Translations under genes and position numbers: made by a program
The notes under the pieces: generated by a model
What the model was told of the DNA's origin: nothing
Databases searched by the model: none
What the model saw: only the letters and a program-made list of their open reading frames with translations
DNA from: Saccharum officinarum
Taxonomy: Eukaryota; Streptophyta; Magnoliopsida; Poales; Poaceae
NCBI GenBank assembly: GCA_020631735.1
Contig: CM036209.1
Coordinates: 8,655,451-8,719,450, forward strand
Reading direction: 5' to 3'
DNA: 64,000 nt
Shown: piece after piece, positions 47,601-59,700 of the stretch
How the letters are laid out: each line of letters opens with the position of its first letter
Position numbering within the stretch: position 1 is the stretch's first letter

Positions 47601-50268
47601 CAATGTTTGCATCTTGCTTGTACAACAACTCCATCTTCAAGAATTGGCTCAAACTCTTTCCAACATTGAGACCTGAACTTTCTTGTAGCCTTTGCAATAG
47701 CTGCTTTCTCTGTTGGGTCATTCTCATTATCACCGACATCACACATTACATCTGAAACATTAACAAAAGCAGCAATAATAAGTGATCTAAAGTAAAACAG
47801 AAAATAATAAGTGCAGAAATCAAAATAGTCCTGTGATCCACTAGAAAAAGCAATAATTTGCAACAGAAGCCTAGTAGTATACACATATAGCTCTATATAG
47901 TGTATATGTGGAACTGGAGAGATAGGTTCTGAACTATAATATACTCTGTTAGAGATAGGATTGCCAGCTATCAGTTATACTCTTAGGAAGCCAGGTACAT
48001 TACTGTTATGCATTTTAATAATTTGCTCCAAGACTTCAGCATCAAAACCAACATTTGCTTATGCTATAATTAAGGTATTGAAATTTTAGCATCAAAACAC
48101 CCCCTTTAGAAAAATTTAGCATGAATATTTAGATCTTAGCAAGACAGTTTCCCCCTTTTTTTTACCAAGGAGAAGTTTGTTCATTTGCATTCTCTGTTAT
48201 CTAAATAAGCAAAGGCAAATAAGGTCTGGGAGCATATAATATACATGTTTGCGCTATTTGTAAACTGTAAAACCTACAGTTAGCCATAGGAGGTACAGAG
48301 AAATAAAGAACAGGGAATGTCAACTATAGTAGTAATTATGGGAATTAAACAAATTTGAAGATCCTAAAAGCATTTACCAAGGATAAATACATATGTTAAT
48401 TTTCCGTAGTTACCATAAGAGTTGAACCATTTTGTTTCAGGAAATCCTTGAAAATTCCTTTGTTCCCAAATATATCCACAGTATCAGAGATGCAAGGAAA
48501 GAACATATCTAGAATGTTTACATAGTTTTTAAGAAGCAAAGGTATTATATATATTTGCCAGCTCTCACGAGTGTTCGAGAAAAAAAAAACTTGAAAAGAT
48601 AAAACAGCTACTACCACTCTACCAGTACCTCTACCTCTACCTCTACTTGAACTTGAAGTCTTGTTCATACTAGCTACATGTGAAGCTAGCTAGCAGGAAC
48701 ATCGAATGTGGAAAAGAAAGGAGTCATAAGAAAACAAAGGAACATCGAATGTTGAATCCAATGTTCAAAGAAAACAGGGACCTCACCATTGGATGAGCTA
48801 ACACCAATTGCTGTTAGTGAAGTGGTAGTAGCCGGGGATCCCACATAATCTCCCACACGCAGTTCACATGCAAGGTTTGGACTCCCACTAGACGACGGTG
48901 TAGAGCTCTGCGGTGAAGGTATATATTCCCTGGAAACCGGCAACAAAGTCTCATTTTGTGTCTCCTCGGCGATAGTTGCAGCGGTCCGACGCACCTTGGC
49001 TGCGCGGATCGTTTCATCCATGATATCTACAGTTAAATGTAGAAAAAAATTATAAGCTCAGCTAGTAATTTCAACCTAAACAAACATGTGTTCCGTCCAT
49101 GTTTGTTTGGTCCATCTGTGACTAATTTCATGGTATTAACAGGATCAGGAGACTGAAGTCAGAAAACATCCCTCTCCTCTTCTGTAAAACCTTCAAACAA
49201 GTTCAACCCATCTGCCTAATGTGTCATGTTCCAGATTCACAGTCACACTAATCTGCTTCGTATCCCTCTACCAGTATATAATTAATAATTATTTATGCAG
49301 AAACACACCATTTCATCTCAGTTTCCATCTGCTTTCAGTCAAAACGCAAAAACTAGTTTCAACACTGATGCTACCCAATGCTAATCCACGAGTTAAAAAT
49401 GATATATGCATCTACCAGATCACAGTTTGACTACCAAATCACAGTACCTTAGAGGGCAAATGATATATGCATCTACCAGGTAGAGTTTAAATGTTCTCTG
49501 TAGTTTGTATACTACCAAATCGCAGTACCTTAGAGGGCAAAATTATCATAACATATTTGACTTGTCATACCAGATGGAAAGAAGACGAATATATGACTAA
49601 GTTCAAGCGACCATACCAGTGCCCTGTTAATCATCAAACATCTCCAGAACACACAATTTTGATTACCTCCTCTTTCTTCACATTTCCCAGGCAACTATGC
49701 AAGAACTACCTTGAGGTTTATTTTACTGATACACAGCACCATCAACAAATTTCACTCAGCAGTAAACACACTTCACACATCGACCTCTAGACTAATACGA
49801 GAGCTACTATTGTTCATCATCAACTCAGGTTTTCCAAGATTCCAATCATGAGAGGAAGGAGCCAAGCGATTGTACCAGCGTGGGACTCGACGGTGACGGG
49901 AGGAGTGGCAGCGGAGGGGGGTCTCGACGGCGACGGCGAAGGCGACGGGGAAAGACGAGCCGCGGTGCGCACCACGGGGAGGAAGGAGCTGCGCCGCATG
50001 GCGCGCTGCTGGGAAGGAGGAGCCACGCCGCAGGGAGGGAGGAGCTGCGGCGCGAGGCTGCCGCAACTCACGGCGGCGGAGGGCGAGCCCCAGGCCGCAG
50101 GAGACGGGACGGCCGGAGGGGTGGCAGCGTCGTTGACGGTTCGACCCTAGGGTTGATTGGGGTCGACAGGGGTCCGAACCTCTTCGCATTTGGGTCGACC
50201 CGCTCCGAACCGGATGCCCAAATCAGGAGCGGATCGTGTTTGAGAACGGGTCGACCCGCTCCCCTTGC
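44642..50268 (-). mobile_element. hAT element, ~5.6 kb, with decayed transposase
   Basis: The left end CAAGGGGGGCGGTTC and, on the other strand, the right end CAAGGGGAGCGGGTC agree at 13 of 15 bases. GGGTCGACCCG-type repeats lie inside the right end. The transposase runs leftward, starting ~1.2 kb inside the right end and stopping ~1.2 kb before the left end. The 8-bp flanks (TCCGCATG, CAGTTTGA) do not match, so the exact ends are uncertain. Confidence 0.5.
45812..49021 (-). pseudogene. hAT transposase (BED zinc finger, hAT dimerisation domain)
   Basis: Exon 1 49021-48787 (MDETIRAAKVRRTAATIAEE; AATG|GTGAGG) joins in phase to exon 2 at 47751 (after TTTCAG). Exon 2 has a BED finger (CWKEFEPILEDG...CKHCDKLM...HLKRC), the RNase H-like body (TDIWTS, GITLDNASSNNTMV, CAGHVINLI, TRWNSTFLML) and the C-terminal dimerisation region (ELDRYLDKD, IINWWMGNASKYP, SSVPSESAFSMA). 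Lesions are all small: frameshifts at ~47380, ~46885 and ~45870 and a TGA at ~45956. It would cut and paste hAT elements; now inactive as read. Relatives include the domesticated RICESLEEPER/DAYSLEEPER proteins. Confidence 0.85.
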
Positions 50269-52520
50269 AGTTTGAGTTTTGGATAGAAATAATCAATCTG
50301 TTTGGATTCCCAGATTATACTCTAGATAGTGGATGCAGTGTACAAGTTAAATGTCTAAAATACCCTTCACATGGTTTGTGGATAGGGTTGAAGCAAGGAT
50401 AAGATTGTCTTTTGTCACCCTATAATCCCCAAGAAACTTGTGGAGAAGGAATATTGGATTGTAGCCTTGGATTTCTCAAATATCTAGTAGAATCCTCTAG
50501 AAGCCCTTCCGTTTAGATCAGATTCTGATTTTTTTTACCAGATTATAAAAATCCTATTCGAATCCAAGCGCCCCCTTTAAGTGCCGTGTGGTGGGAGATT
50601 TCCCTCCGTGAAAAAAATCATGTTCCTAGTGTATAGTCTCAAAAAAAAAGGAAAAGATAATCGGTTCAAAAAAATTCTATATGATTTGTTTGCTAATGTA
50701 TACATTCTCTTCTCCAAATAAAATGCAAAACCAAGAGATTGAAAACAGATCCTCGTGTCCCAAATCAATCAGTCAACCACTGCAATACATACAAGACTCC
50801 ATGCTTCGTACTGAGGTCATCGACCCATAGGCTTCGGGTTCATGTACCAAATATTTGGTTCTCATACCACAGAGGTATAGCTCCTTCATATCACATTTTT
50901 GTCGAGTGTTGACATGCGTCCCTCGACCTAGAATTCTTATGACTATGAACGGGAAAATAGCCACAACCTAAAGACTTAACCATGACACCTTGCTAGTAAA
51001 CTTTGAACTATGTGAATCTAGGAAACTTTGGAATACCATATCCTATTTGAACTACATTGAAAATGCAGAACCTGAAAATGTAGATAGACCATGAAATTCA
51101 GGAAACTTTGAAAATGCAGAACCGGTGCACTATTATTCGAGAAACACTTTGCTGGTCACCAGGAAATTCTGAAAACTTTGAAAATGCAAAACAATGCAAC
51201 TGTTATACAGGAAACTCTTTGCGACTCCTAAGGTCATCAGTTCAGTGAACTTTCCCTGTTTAGCTCACGGCTCGAGATAAATTTTCCATGAAGTATAGAA
51301 TCAACTAACAAACATGATGTAGTGTCAGGCATCAATTTAGTGAGATAATTTATCAGTGTGATATCTTTTCATCTAAAGTTGGAAGCACCTAAGACAGTAA
51401 AGCCAAAAGGCAGTTTTGTCCATTGTGGACATTGGTTATTCGATCTTTTTTCATGAGCAGGAGGACTAAAGCGCCCCCATCAATTCAAACACAAAGTATG
51501 TATGATTTTCTACAAACACCTATATAGTCGACATGAACCATAGAAATGTCAAGCACTGATATACATGAAGCCCAATGTCAAATAGTTAATTTTCAGCTAA
51601 AAACAGTAAAATATACTTCAGGACTTTGCATCTATTAGAGCTAACTAAACACAAAACTAAAACACCTTTGAAATACTTTGCCAAAAATAAATCACCCATC
51701 ATACTCTAATGATCAATCATTTAGGCAGAGTTTGGTTGGGAGTAGGTGGAGTGAGATGAACCGACTCTGTTTTAAGGTATGGGACGATTCCATTTCTTGT
51801 TTGGTTGAGAGAAATAGGACCATCCCTGTCCTGTGTTTGGTTTGAGGACACTTGAAAATGGGATGAGACTATGACAAATGGGGCTCACATATCAGCATCT
51901 TTTTTATTTTCCCCTCTATGTTTTTTCTCTTTCTTCTTCACATGGATGCACGATGGATCTTGCCCGTTGTGGCGACGCACGGTGGGGCTGGGGCAGAGCT
52001 CACCCACCCGCCGGAGGTTGGACGCACGCAGTAGGACCAACGGCGTAGGTTGTCCTCACGATAGCGCCCGATAAGGCCAGGGGCAAAGCCAGCCCCCATG
52101 GCAGTGCGCGACGGAGCCCGCCTCCACGATGGAGTTCGCCGAGGCCAGTGACGGTGGCACCGTGGCAAACCCACACACACGTCGGCATGCGGCGAGGCAA
52201 GGGCAGAGCTTGCTCGCAAGGCGGAGCTCGCGCGGAGCCGGGGGTGGGCGCAGGATGGGACGAGTGATGAGGTATGATCCAAACAACTTGGGCTGTTGGA
52301 TTTCTACGAATAAGAGAAAAGAGAGGCTAGAGTGGATCTCAATCCTTCGCTTCGCTTCAAAGGTTCGCTGGTTCTAGGTGCAGTTGGTTTCGTGCATCTA
52401 GGAGAGGTCTCGACTGCGGGGGGGCATTCGTCAAAGGTTAGCTGGTGCTTTTTAGTGGTAAAGATTAGAGATAGAGAATAGAGAAGAAATGGCCTACTAC
52501 CATAATCGTTTCTCTGTCAC
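50269..52520. other. No gene supported; MITE fragments
   Basis: 50269-50577 contains CTGTTTGGATTCCCAG and ends AATCCAAGCGCCCCC, a MITE-like stretch. 50578-51720 is AT-rich and unassigned. From ~51722 (GGCAGAGTTTGGTTGGGAG) to ~52440 is another repeat-like region with a GC-rich core; ORFs there have no domain. Confidence 0.4.
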
Positions 52521-52572
52521 TGGGCCTTTTCAACATGTCTCGTCAACGCTCAATTTAACCGGCCCGGCCCAT
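52521..52572 (+). promoter_or_regulatory. TGGGCC/GGCCCA (site II-like) promoter motifs
   Basis: TGGGCC at 52521 and GGCCCAT at 52567 lie 140-190 bp upstream of the helicase-like start codon. Such motifs are typical of plant growth and ribosome-biogenesis promoters. No TATA box is evident. Confidence 0.35.
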
Positions 52573-52708
52573 AATCCCTTGTAAGAGAGGCTTTTGCTAG
52601 GTTTTTGCCCCAATCGCCCCAAGTGCGTGCTCCTGCCCACCTCCCACCCCTCCACTCCCCGGCGGGCGGCGGCTGCCTCGCCGAAGCGGTCCAGCCGGCG
52701 CAGCCGAG

Positions 52709-54336
52709 ATGGCCAAGGGCGACGACGCGCTGGCGCGGAAGCGCAACCGGGTGCGCCGCAAGCGCCTCCGCAGCAGCGAGAACGCTGTCTCCGCGCGGGT
52801 CGCGGCAATCATCGCCTCCAAGCGCCGCCGCAAGTCGGGGAAGCGCCGCGGTTGCGAGGGCATGTGCTTCTCGCTCCCCACGCCCGACGACCCATTCAAC
52901 GAGCGCCACGGGAAGAAGCGCAAGGTCGATGACGAGCCGACCGAGGACACAGCCGCCGCCGCCAAGGACGGCGACAACCCCAAGAAGAAGGGCGCGAATA
53001 CGAAAAAGCAGCAGCCGCTGGCAAAGGCCGGGGCCGAGACCAAGGCCAAGTCGAAGGCGGTTCGCGAGAGGGCGACGGGCGCTGAGGAGGACCGCGTGGA
53101 CTTCGACCGGCCGTCCAAGTTCCTTGTTGTCTGCCTCAACGCCATCCGGGACGCGGTGGCGCCCGAGGACGGCGGCGGCAGCATCCACGGCGCCGGCGAC
53201 TGGGGCGTGGAGCTCTGGCGGTGTTGCTCCGCCCAGGCGCCGTCCGACGTGCTCGACGCTAGCGGTGCGTGCGCCACGGTGGACCAGACCGCGTGGCTCG
53301 TCTCCACCGCCTGCGACATCGTCGCTAGGAAGGAGAGGCTTGGGATGGTCGTGTCCTGCCCCTTCCTGCTGTACCTCGTCCCGTCGCAGGAGAAGGCCGC
53401 TCAGGTTTGTACTCACATTTTTATGTTCATATTACCTATTTCTTTGTGTAGGTTTAATGACCAAACTGTGCATGATTTATTGATTCTCTTGGTGTTGTTT
53501 TGGCAGGTGCGATCCATATGCAAACCCCTGAAGCCTCTTGGGATTCATTCAGTGAGCTTGCATCCTGGTGCATCCATTGAACACCAGATCTCTGGGTATG
53601 TTTTGTTCCACTATTTGCGTCATCCGCTGTTGATTGTAAATGTGAAACATGCTATCTGCTAGCGTAGTAGTGTATTGTTTATAATAATAAATACTAAACG
53701 ACAGCTGATATATTAGTGTTAATTCATTTTGTTTGGACTGCTCTATCAGACTGAAAACTTGTGAGCCGGAGTTTCTTATAGCCACACCTGAGAGGCTTCT
53801 TGAACTTGTTTCGTTAAAGGCGATTGACATATCAAGTGTATCAATGCTGGTGAGTAAATGTGGCAATTGGAGTGAAAGCCTTGATGAACTATATCAATGT
53901 GATTGTAACTATGAATCTGGTGTTCTATGTAATTGCACGTTGCCAACCATGAATCCTGCAGCAAGTTATTCATCATGGCTCTTAGCATGCTTAGTCGTTC
54001 TGTTTTCTGTATTGCTTTTCTCCATATAGTTACCAAACCTACTACTGGGCTTCAGCTAAAGATGACAACTTCAATTGACAGGTCATTGACGGACTGAAAT
54101 GTTTCGTGGACCACAATGTCAGTGACAAAATATTTTCTATTAGAGACGCCATATCAAACAATCCTCAGATTACTATCTTCACCGATCCATCTGATAAAAA
54201 GGTTGCAACAATGGCTAAAAGTCTACTCCGTGGAAGAATTACAAAGCTTTCTATCAATGATTCTGTTTCTTCACGAAGTGCATTTATAGCCCAGCATGTA
54301 CACTTCTGTCCATCAGAGGAGCTGAAAACATCAAAG
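52709..54336 (+). CDS. DEAD-box-helicase-like protein, N-terminal ~380 residues (at least four exons)
   Basis: Exons 52709-53404, 53507-53595, 53750-53849 and 54082-54336 join in phase with GT/AG borders. The first ~140 residues are very basic with KRKR/KKKR runs (nucleolar-like). The rest follows an SF2 RecA fold: CPFLLYLVPSQEKAAQ where helicases have the Ia region (LVPTRELAAQ), IATPERLLELV (TPxRL motif), then SMLVIDGLKCF where DEAD should stand (VIDG instead), and ITIFTDPSDK. No Walker A (AxTGxGKT) is visible, so it may be a non-catalytic helicase relative. The first exon's GC-rich, basic nature is host-like. Exon 4 ends at a donor (AAAG|GTAATT); later exons are not found before the transposons at 54606-62059 and may lie beyond the window. 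Confidence 0.78.
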
Positions 54337-54605
54337 GTAATTACTTCTTATTTCTCTAGTGCCCATGTTCCTGATGGTACCTTTCATGGTTTGATTGTGT
54401 TTCATGTGTTGTGCAACTTACTCAGGATAACAATAATGCATAGCTACTGAGCTACTGTAATTTCTACAGAACTTCCAGTCTTAGTTACACTTAAGGCGTT
54501 TCCTTCTTACTAGAGATCTAAAATACTTCATTGTTTTCCTCATTTCCTGCATACTGGAAATCTTTATCTTTAGGATGTCGTACTCATACCTCAAACCACA
54601 TGATC

Positions 54606-56376
54606 CAGTGCCATGTTTTCATATCGTATTATCGAGGCTAGTCGTATGACCACCGATTAGTCGATCAGGGTCGATTAGTCGTCGATCAGGGTCGATTAGT
54701 CGGTCCTGATCGGTCTAGTCGGCTAGTCGGACATTTAGTCGTCCTTGTGCCTGGATGACCTGATCGACCATGTATATACTATATATATATGATGTAAATA
54801 TATGTAATCATGCCCATAATGAATCAGTATCATGGTGATTTGGCCTCTTACCTGTAACTGCTGCCTGCTGATGGCTGAAGCTGACTGCTGATTGCTGACT
54901 TGTGGTTGTGGCTGATTCTGAAATTACAAAGAAAGAACATATAGTCAGTTAAACAGACAAAAAAGCAGAAAAACAAGACCTTAAAGAGTAGTAGATAGTA
55001 GAGCAAGGCAAAACAACTTAACCAAGTACACAAATCTTAACAAATAAGAATTAACAGCAGTTCAACAATCGAGTAGCAGAGGCAATCTGACATAGACACT
55101 AACCTTCAGAGTCTGTGCTCATCTTGATGCTTGAGGCCTCCCGTGTCCATCCTCTAGACGTCGAGGAGCCTCAGAGGCGGGCGGAGCTGGTTCCGGCAGG
55201 GGAGGAGACGGGCGCGGGCGGAGGTGGAGGCGCGGGCAGAGGTAGACGCGCAGACGGAGATGCGGAGCCGAGCCGTGGACGGAGATGCAGATGACGGTGA
55301 GATGCGGAGCCGCGGACGGAGCTGCGGACGACGGGTAGGCAGAGGAGACGCGGGCGGAGGTGCCGGCGGCGCAGGCGGCTGCGAGAGAGAGCAGAGGCAG
55401 AGCGGGAAGGGGAAAAGTGACGAGCGGGAGCTGGAAATCATGTGGCGGCTGCAGCTCTGGGAGTAGGTCACTCACTCAGTCCTCTTGTTCTTGCCCTAAT
55501 GGGTCAGCTAAAGGTGGGCCGAGTTGCTCCCTACAAACCAGCCCAATTAGTCGTCCAGTAAGCCTGATCGGACGACTAATCGTGACTAATCGTGATTAGT
55601 CGGACGATAAGGTTTCTGATCGAACAAACCTTATCGAATGCCCTTATCGATCACGAAATTACGATAAGGACGACTAATCACGATTAATCGCGATTAGTCG
55701 TCCGATATGAAAACAGGGATCCAGTGTTAAAAAACGCAATTAAATGCTCGCCTAGGCGTGCTTAAACGTGAAACGGAGTCCTGGCGCCTCGCCTAGGCCA
55801 TAGGCATCCAATTAAATGTTGACTGACGGGTAAGTGGCATGGAATCAGAGGAAATCAGGAGGAAGGCAAGCTAGCGCATGAAGAGGTGAGCAGCAGGAGC
55901 ATGCATGAATCTCGAGCACCAACTCCTCCTCAAGTAGCTGCCGGAGCAGCACAGCCCTGCCCCCCTGCCCCCGGTGAACCCCCCTGGTGCTCCCAGACCT
56001 CATGGTTGTGCGGGCGGAGACCTTGCGGTTTGTGAAATGCGTCTAGCTGTGTGGGCGTGCAGCGGATGTGCCCCTGGGAGGGAGAGGGGAGGGGAGTAGA
56101 ATAGGCGTGGATAAGGGGTGGGTGTAGGGTTTTTTAATGGGCCTGGGCCTCTTAATATCTTCTGGGCCATGGGAAATACTGCTGCTGCCTTGCTTGGCCT
56201 GTTGTTGTAACAAGGCTAGACTGAATCTGTGATGCAGTGATACACTTAAAACACATCTCAGCAACAAAAAAGAAAAAAAAAGCACACAAGCTTAATCACG
56301 TTTAACCTCTTAGGCGTCCTAGGCACTAATCAGTGGCCTGGCGCCTGCCTAACGCCTAGCACCTTTTGTAACCTTG
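54606..56376. mobile_element. Outer hAT element, interrupted by another hAT
   Basis: The left end CAGTGTTAAAAAAC is split by the inner element after CAGTG; on the other strand the right end reads CAAGGTTACAAAAGG. Flanks ACATGATC (54598-54605) and TTATGATC (56377-56384) share 6 of 8 bases. CCTAGGC motifs recur near both ends. About 655 bp of its own sequence, no transposase. Confidence 0.6.
54611..55718 (-). mobile_element. Inner hAT element, 1108 bp, deletion derivative
   Basis: Ends CCATGTTTTCATATCG and, on the other strand, CCCTGTTTTCATATCG, with a perfect 8-bp duplication ATCCAGTG (54603-54610, 55719-55726). Subterminal GATTAGTCG/CGACTAATC repeats at both ends. On the minus strand a GC-rich leader is followed by ATGAGCACAGACTCTGAAG|GTTAG (~55120), which looks like a short first exon (MSTDSEG) with donor; the rest of a transposase is missing. 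Confidence 0.85.
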
Positions 56377-56501
56377 TTATGATCCTAGTTCTGGCAAAGA
56401 ATCTGAGTCGCAACAGGGGTCGTTTTTATGTGGAGTCACAATGAGATCGTAGAATCAGGATTCAGATGTGATTTTATACTGTCCATACTGAGGGTGAGAG
56501 G

Positions 56502-56618
56502 TATTAGGAAAAGTGTTTCTATTATTTTGGGCTAACCCTAGAAGGGTAGCTATATAGGTAACCATACATGGGCCTCATGAGCCTAGCCTCATGGGCCTAA
56601 TACACACATATTCCAACA
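56502..56618 (-). repeat. 3' LTR of the copia element
   Basis: 117 bp; begins TGTTGGAATATGTGTG on the minus strand right after the purine tract (56619-56627). Confidence 0.9.
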
Positions 56619-56703
56619 CCCCCCTGCAGTCTGAACTACCGGCGCAGCGGAGTTCCAGGCTGAACAAGAAGAAAGAACACACACATGTCCCCCACAGACG
56701 CAA

Positions 56704-59700
56704 CTAGCCACTGGTGATGTTGAGGCTGGAGCGAAACTTGGTGAAGGTCGAGGACGGGAGACCTTTGGTGAAGATGTCCGCGAACTGGGAGGTGGTCGGA
56801 ACATGAAGGACCCGCACCTCGCCCATTGCCACACGATCACGGACAAAGTGTAGGTCGATCTCCACGTGCTTCGTCCGCTGGTGTTGGATGGGATTGGTGG
56901 AGAGGTAGACCGCACTGACATTGTCGCAGTAGATCAGTGTGCTCTGGGAGGGCGGAGTGTGCAGCTCAGCCAGAAGTTGCCGGAGCCAGGAGGCCTCAGC
57001 CACGCCGTTAGCGACAGCGCGGTACTCCGCCTCGGCACTGGACCGGGAGACCACAGGCTGGCGCTTAGACGACCAGGACGCCAAGTTGCCGCCCAAGAAG
57101 ACAGTGTAGCCGGAGGTGGACCGCCGAGTGTCCGGACACCCAGCCCAGTCAGCGTCAGTGTAGACGACAAGTTCGGCGGAGAAGGACTGGTGAAGTAGGA
57201 GGCCGTAGTCGATCGTGCCCCGGAGGTAGCGGAGGAGGCGCTTGAGAGCCGTGAGGTGGGGCTCCCGAGGATCATGCATGTGAAGACAGATCTGCTGAAC
57301 TGCATAGGTGATGTCCGGCCGGGTAAAGGTGAGGTACTGAAGGACACCAGCAAGACTCCTGTATGCAGAAGGATCAGACACTGGGGGGCCCTCAGCCTCT
57401 GACAGCTTGCCCTGAGTATCAACCGGAGTGAAGCAGGGGTTGCAGTCAGTCATCCCAGCCCGCTCCAGGATATCCCGAGTGTACTGCCACTGGTGAAGAA
57501 GTAACCCGGCAGGACGAGGCTCAACAGTGACCCCGAGGAAATGGTGGAGCACACCCAGATCCTTCATAGCAAACTCATGCTGAAGAGCGGCAATGATCCG
57601 ACGGAGAAAGGGCTCACTGGAGGCTGTGAGGACAATGTCATCAACATAGAGCAACAAGTACGCAGTGTCAGCTCCATGTTGATAGATAAATAGAGATGTA
57701 TCCGACTTGGCCTCCACAAACCCCAGAGTCAGCAGGAAAGCAGCAAACCGATGGTTCCACGCCCGGGGTGCCTGCTTGAGGCCGTAGAGAGACCTGTTGA
57801 GCCGGCAGACCATGTCGGGGCTGGAGGAATCAACGAACCCCGCCGGCTGACTGCAGTACACTGTCTCGGTAAGAAGCCCGTGCAGAAAGGCATTCTTGAC
57901 GTCCAGCTGATGGACTGGCCACGATCGAGCTAGCGCCAGTGAGAGCACGGTGCGGACAGTGGCAGGCTTGATCACCGGGCTGAAAGTCTCCTCATAGTCG
58001 ACTCCAGGGCGCTGAGTGAAACCCCGGAGAACCCAGCGAGCCTTGTAGCGCTCGAGAGTGCCATCAGCCCGACGCTTATGGGTCCAGATCCACTTGCCGG
58101 TGACGACGTTGGCGCCCGGCGGCCGGGGCACCAACTCCCACGTCTGGTTGGCGAGGAGTGCGGCGTACTCCTCTTCCATCGCGCGACGCCAGTGAGGATC
58201 CAACAGGGCGTCACGGACAGAAGAGGGTACCGGGGAGACTGGCGCGTCGCCGGTCGATGCCGCAAGGGCCCGGGGTGGCAGTGTGCTAGCCGCGTGCCGG
58301 GTGAACATGCCGCGGGTGTCGGTGAAGAAGCGGCGGGTGGTAGACCAGCGGTGCGTCACGGGCCGGCGGGGACTGAGGTGGTGGTGTCGGTGTCCCTGGC
58401 GGAGAAGGTACTGTGAGTGGCGGCGGCCGCGGCCTGCGTACCGGCGCTGCGTACCGTGAAGGTGCCGGGGCAGCACCGGGCGACGGCGACCGGCATAGCC
58501 CCCCCGGGGCCGTATCGGGGAGCGAGGTCCCCGGATCGGCGCCAGACGGAGAGGTCGGGGCCGCGCCAGAGGATGCCGGGGTCGGACCCGCCGAGGTGTC
58601 CGGCAAGGAGCGCGGCGAAGCAGTACCTGCAGGAGACCACGGAAGAGGTGGCTGGACCACCGTGTCATTGTGAAAGAGGGAGGGTGGATCAGGAACAGGA
58701 GTGGTGGTGGGTGTGGTGGAGAAGGGAAAGACGGACTCATCGAACACCACATGGCGAGAGATGAGTACCCGTCGGGAGGTAAGGTCAAAGCACCAGTACC
58801 CCTTGTGATCCGGGGAGTACCCGAGGAAGACACAGAGAGTGGAGCGGGGGTCCAGCTTGTGAGAAGAAGTGGCAGCGGTGTTGGGGTAACACGCACACCC
58901 AAAGACGCGAAGGTGATCGTACCGCGGAGGGGTACCGAAAAGGGCGTGGTGTGGTGTAGGAGCGGGACAGGCAGTGGAAGGAAGGCGGTTGAGGAGGTAG
59001 GTGGAGGTGTGCAAGCCCTCAGCCCAGAAGCGAGCAGGGAGAGAGGCCTGAAACAGAAGGGTGCGCACGGTGTCGTTGGTGGTGCGAATCATGCGTTCAG
59101 CTTTGCCATTCTGTGCGGAGGTGTATGGGCAAGACATGCGCAACTGAACACCGTGAGAGAGGAAGAAAGCCCGAGAGGTGGAGTTATCAAACTCACGACC
59201 ATTGTCACACTGGACGGCCTTGATGGTAAGGCCAAACTGTGTGGACACCCAAGTAAAGAAGTGAAGGAGCATGGAAAACGTATCAGACTTCGCACGCAAG
59301 GGAAAGGTCCACGAATAATGTGAAAAATCATCGACAACCACAAGATAGTACTTATAGCCAGAAATACTGATAACAGGAGATGTCCATAGGTCGCAATGTA
59401 CAAGATCAAAAATGCGGGCCGCATGTGAAGAACTATGAAAAGGAAGACGAACATGTCGGCCCAATTGGCACGCATGACACAAATGCTCAGCATGAGCCCG
59501 AATACACGGAATGTCGGAGCTACGACTGAGCTGCATCAGGGCATCACGTCCAGGATGGCCGAGGCGCCGGTGCCAAGTAGTAGAGGAGGTAGAGGCGGCG
59601 AAGGCAGCTGACAAAACGGACGGCGAAGAAGATGAAGTAGCCGTCGGGAAGCGAAGAGTGTAAAGGGGCCCCGTGCTGTCACATCGGAGCAGAGGACGCC

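Noticed and set aside
49773..50275. Overlapping GC-rich ORFs at the right end of the 5.6-kb hAT
   Set aside because: No domain; best read as the 5' leader/promoter region of the hAT transposase with its subterminal repeats.
52605..53483. Long ORFs in other frames over the helicase-like first exon
   Set aside because: Shadows of a GC-rich exon; only the 52709 frame joins in phase to the following exons.
55119..55475. Pro/Ser/Ala-rich minus-strand ORF of 118 codons
   Set aside because: Lies in the GC-rich leader of the inner hAT; low complexity, no domain.
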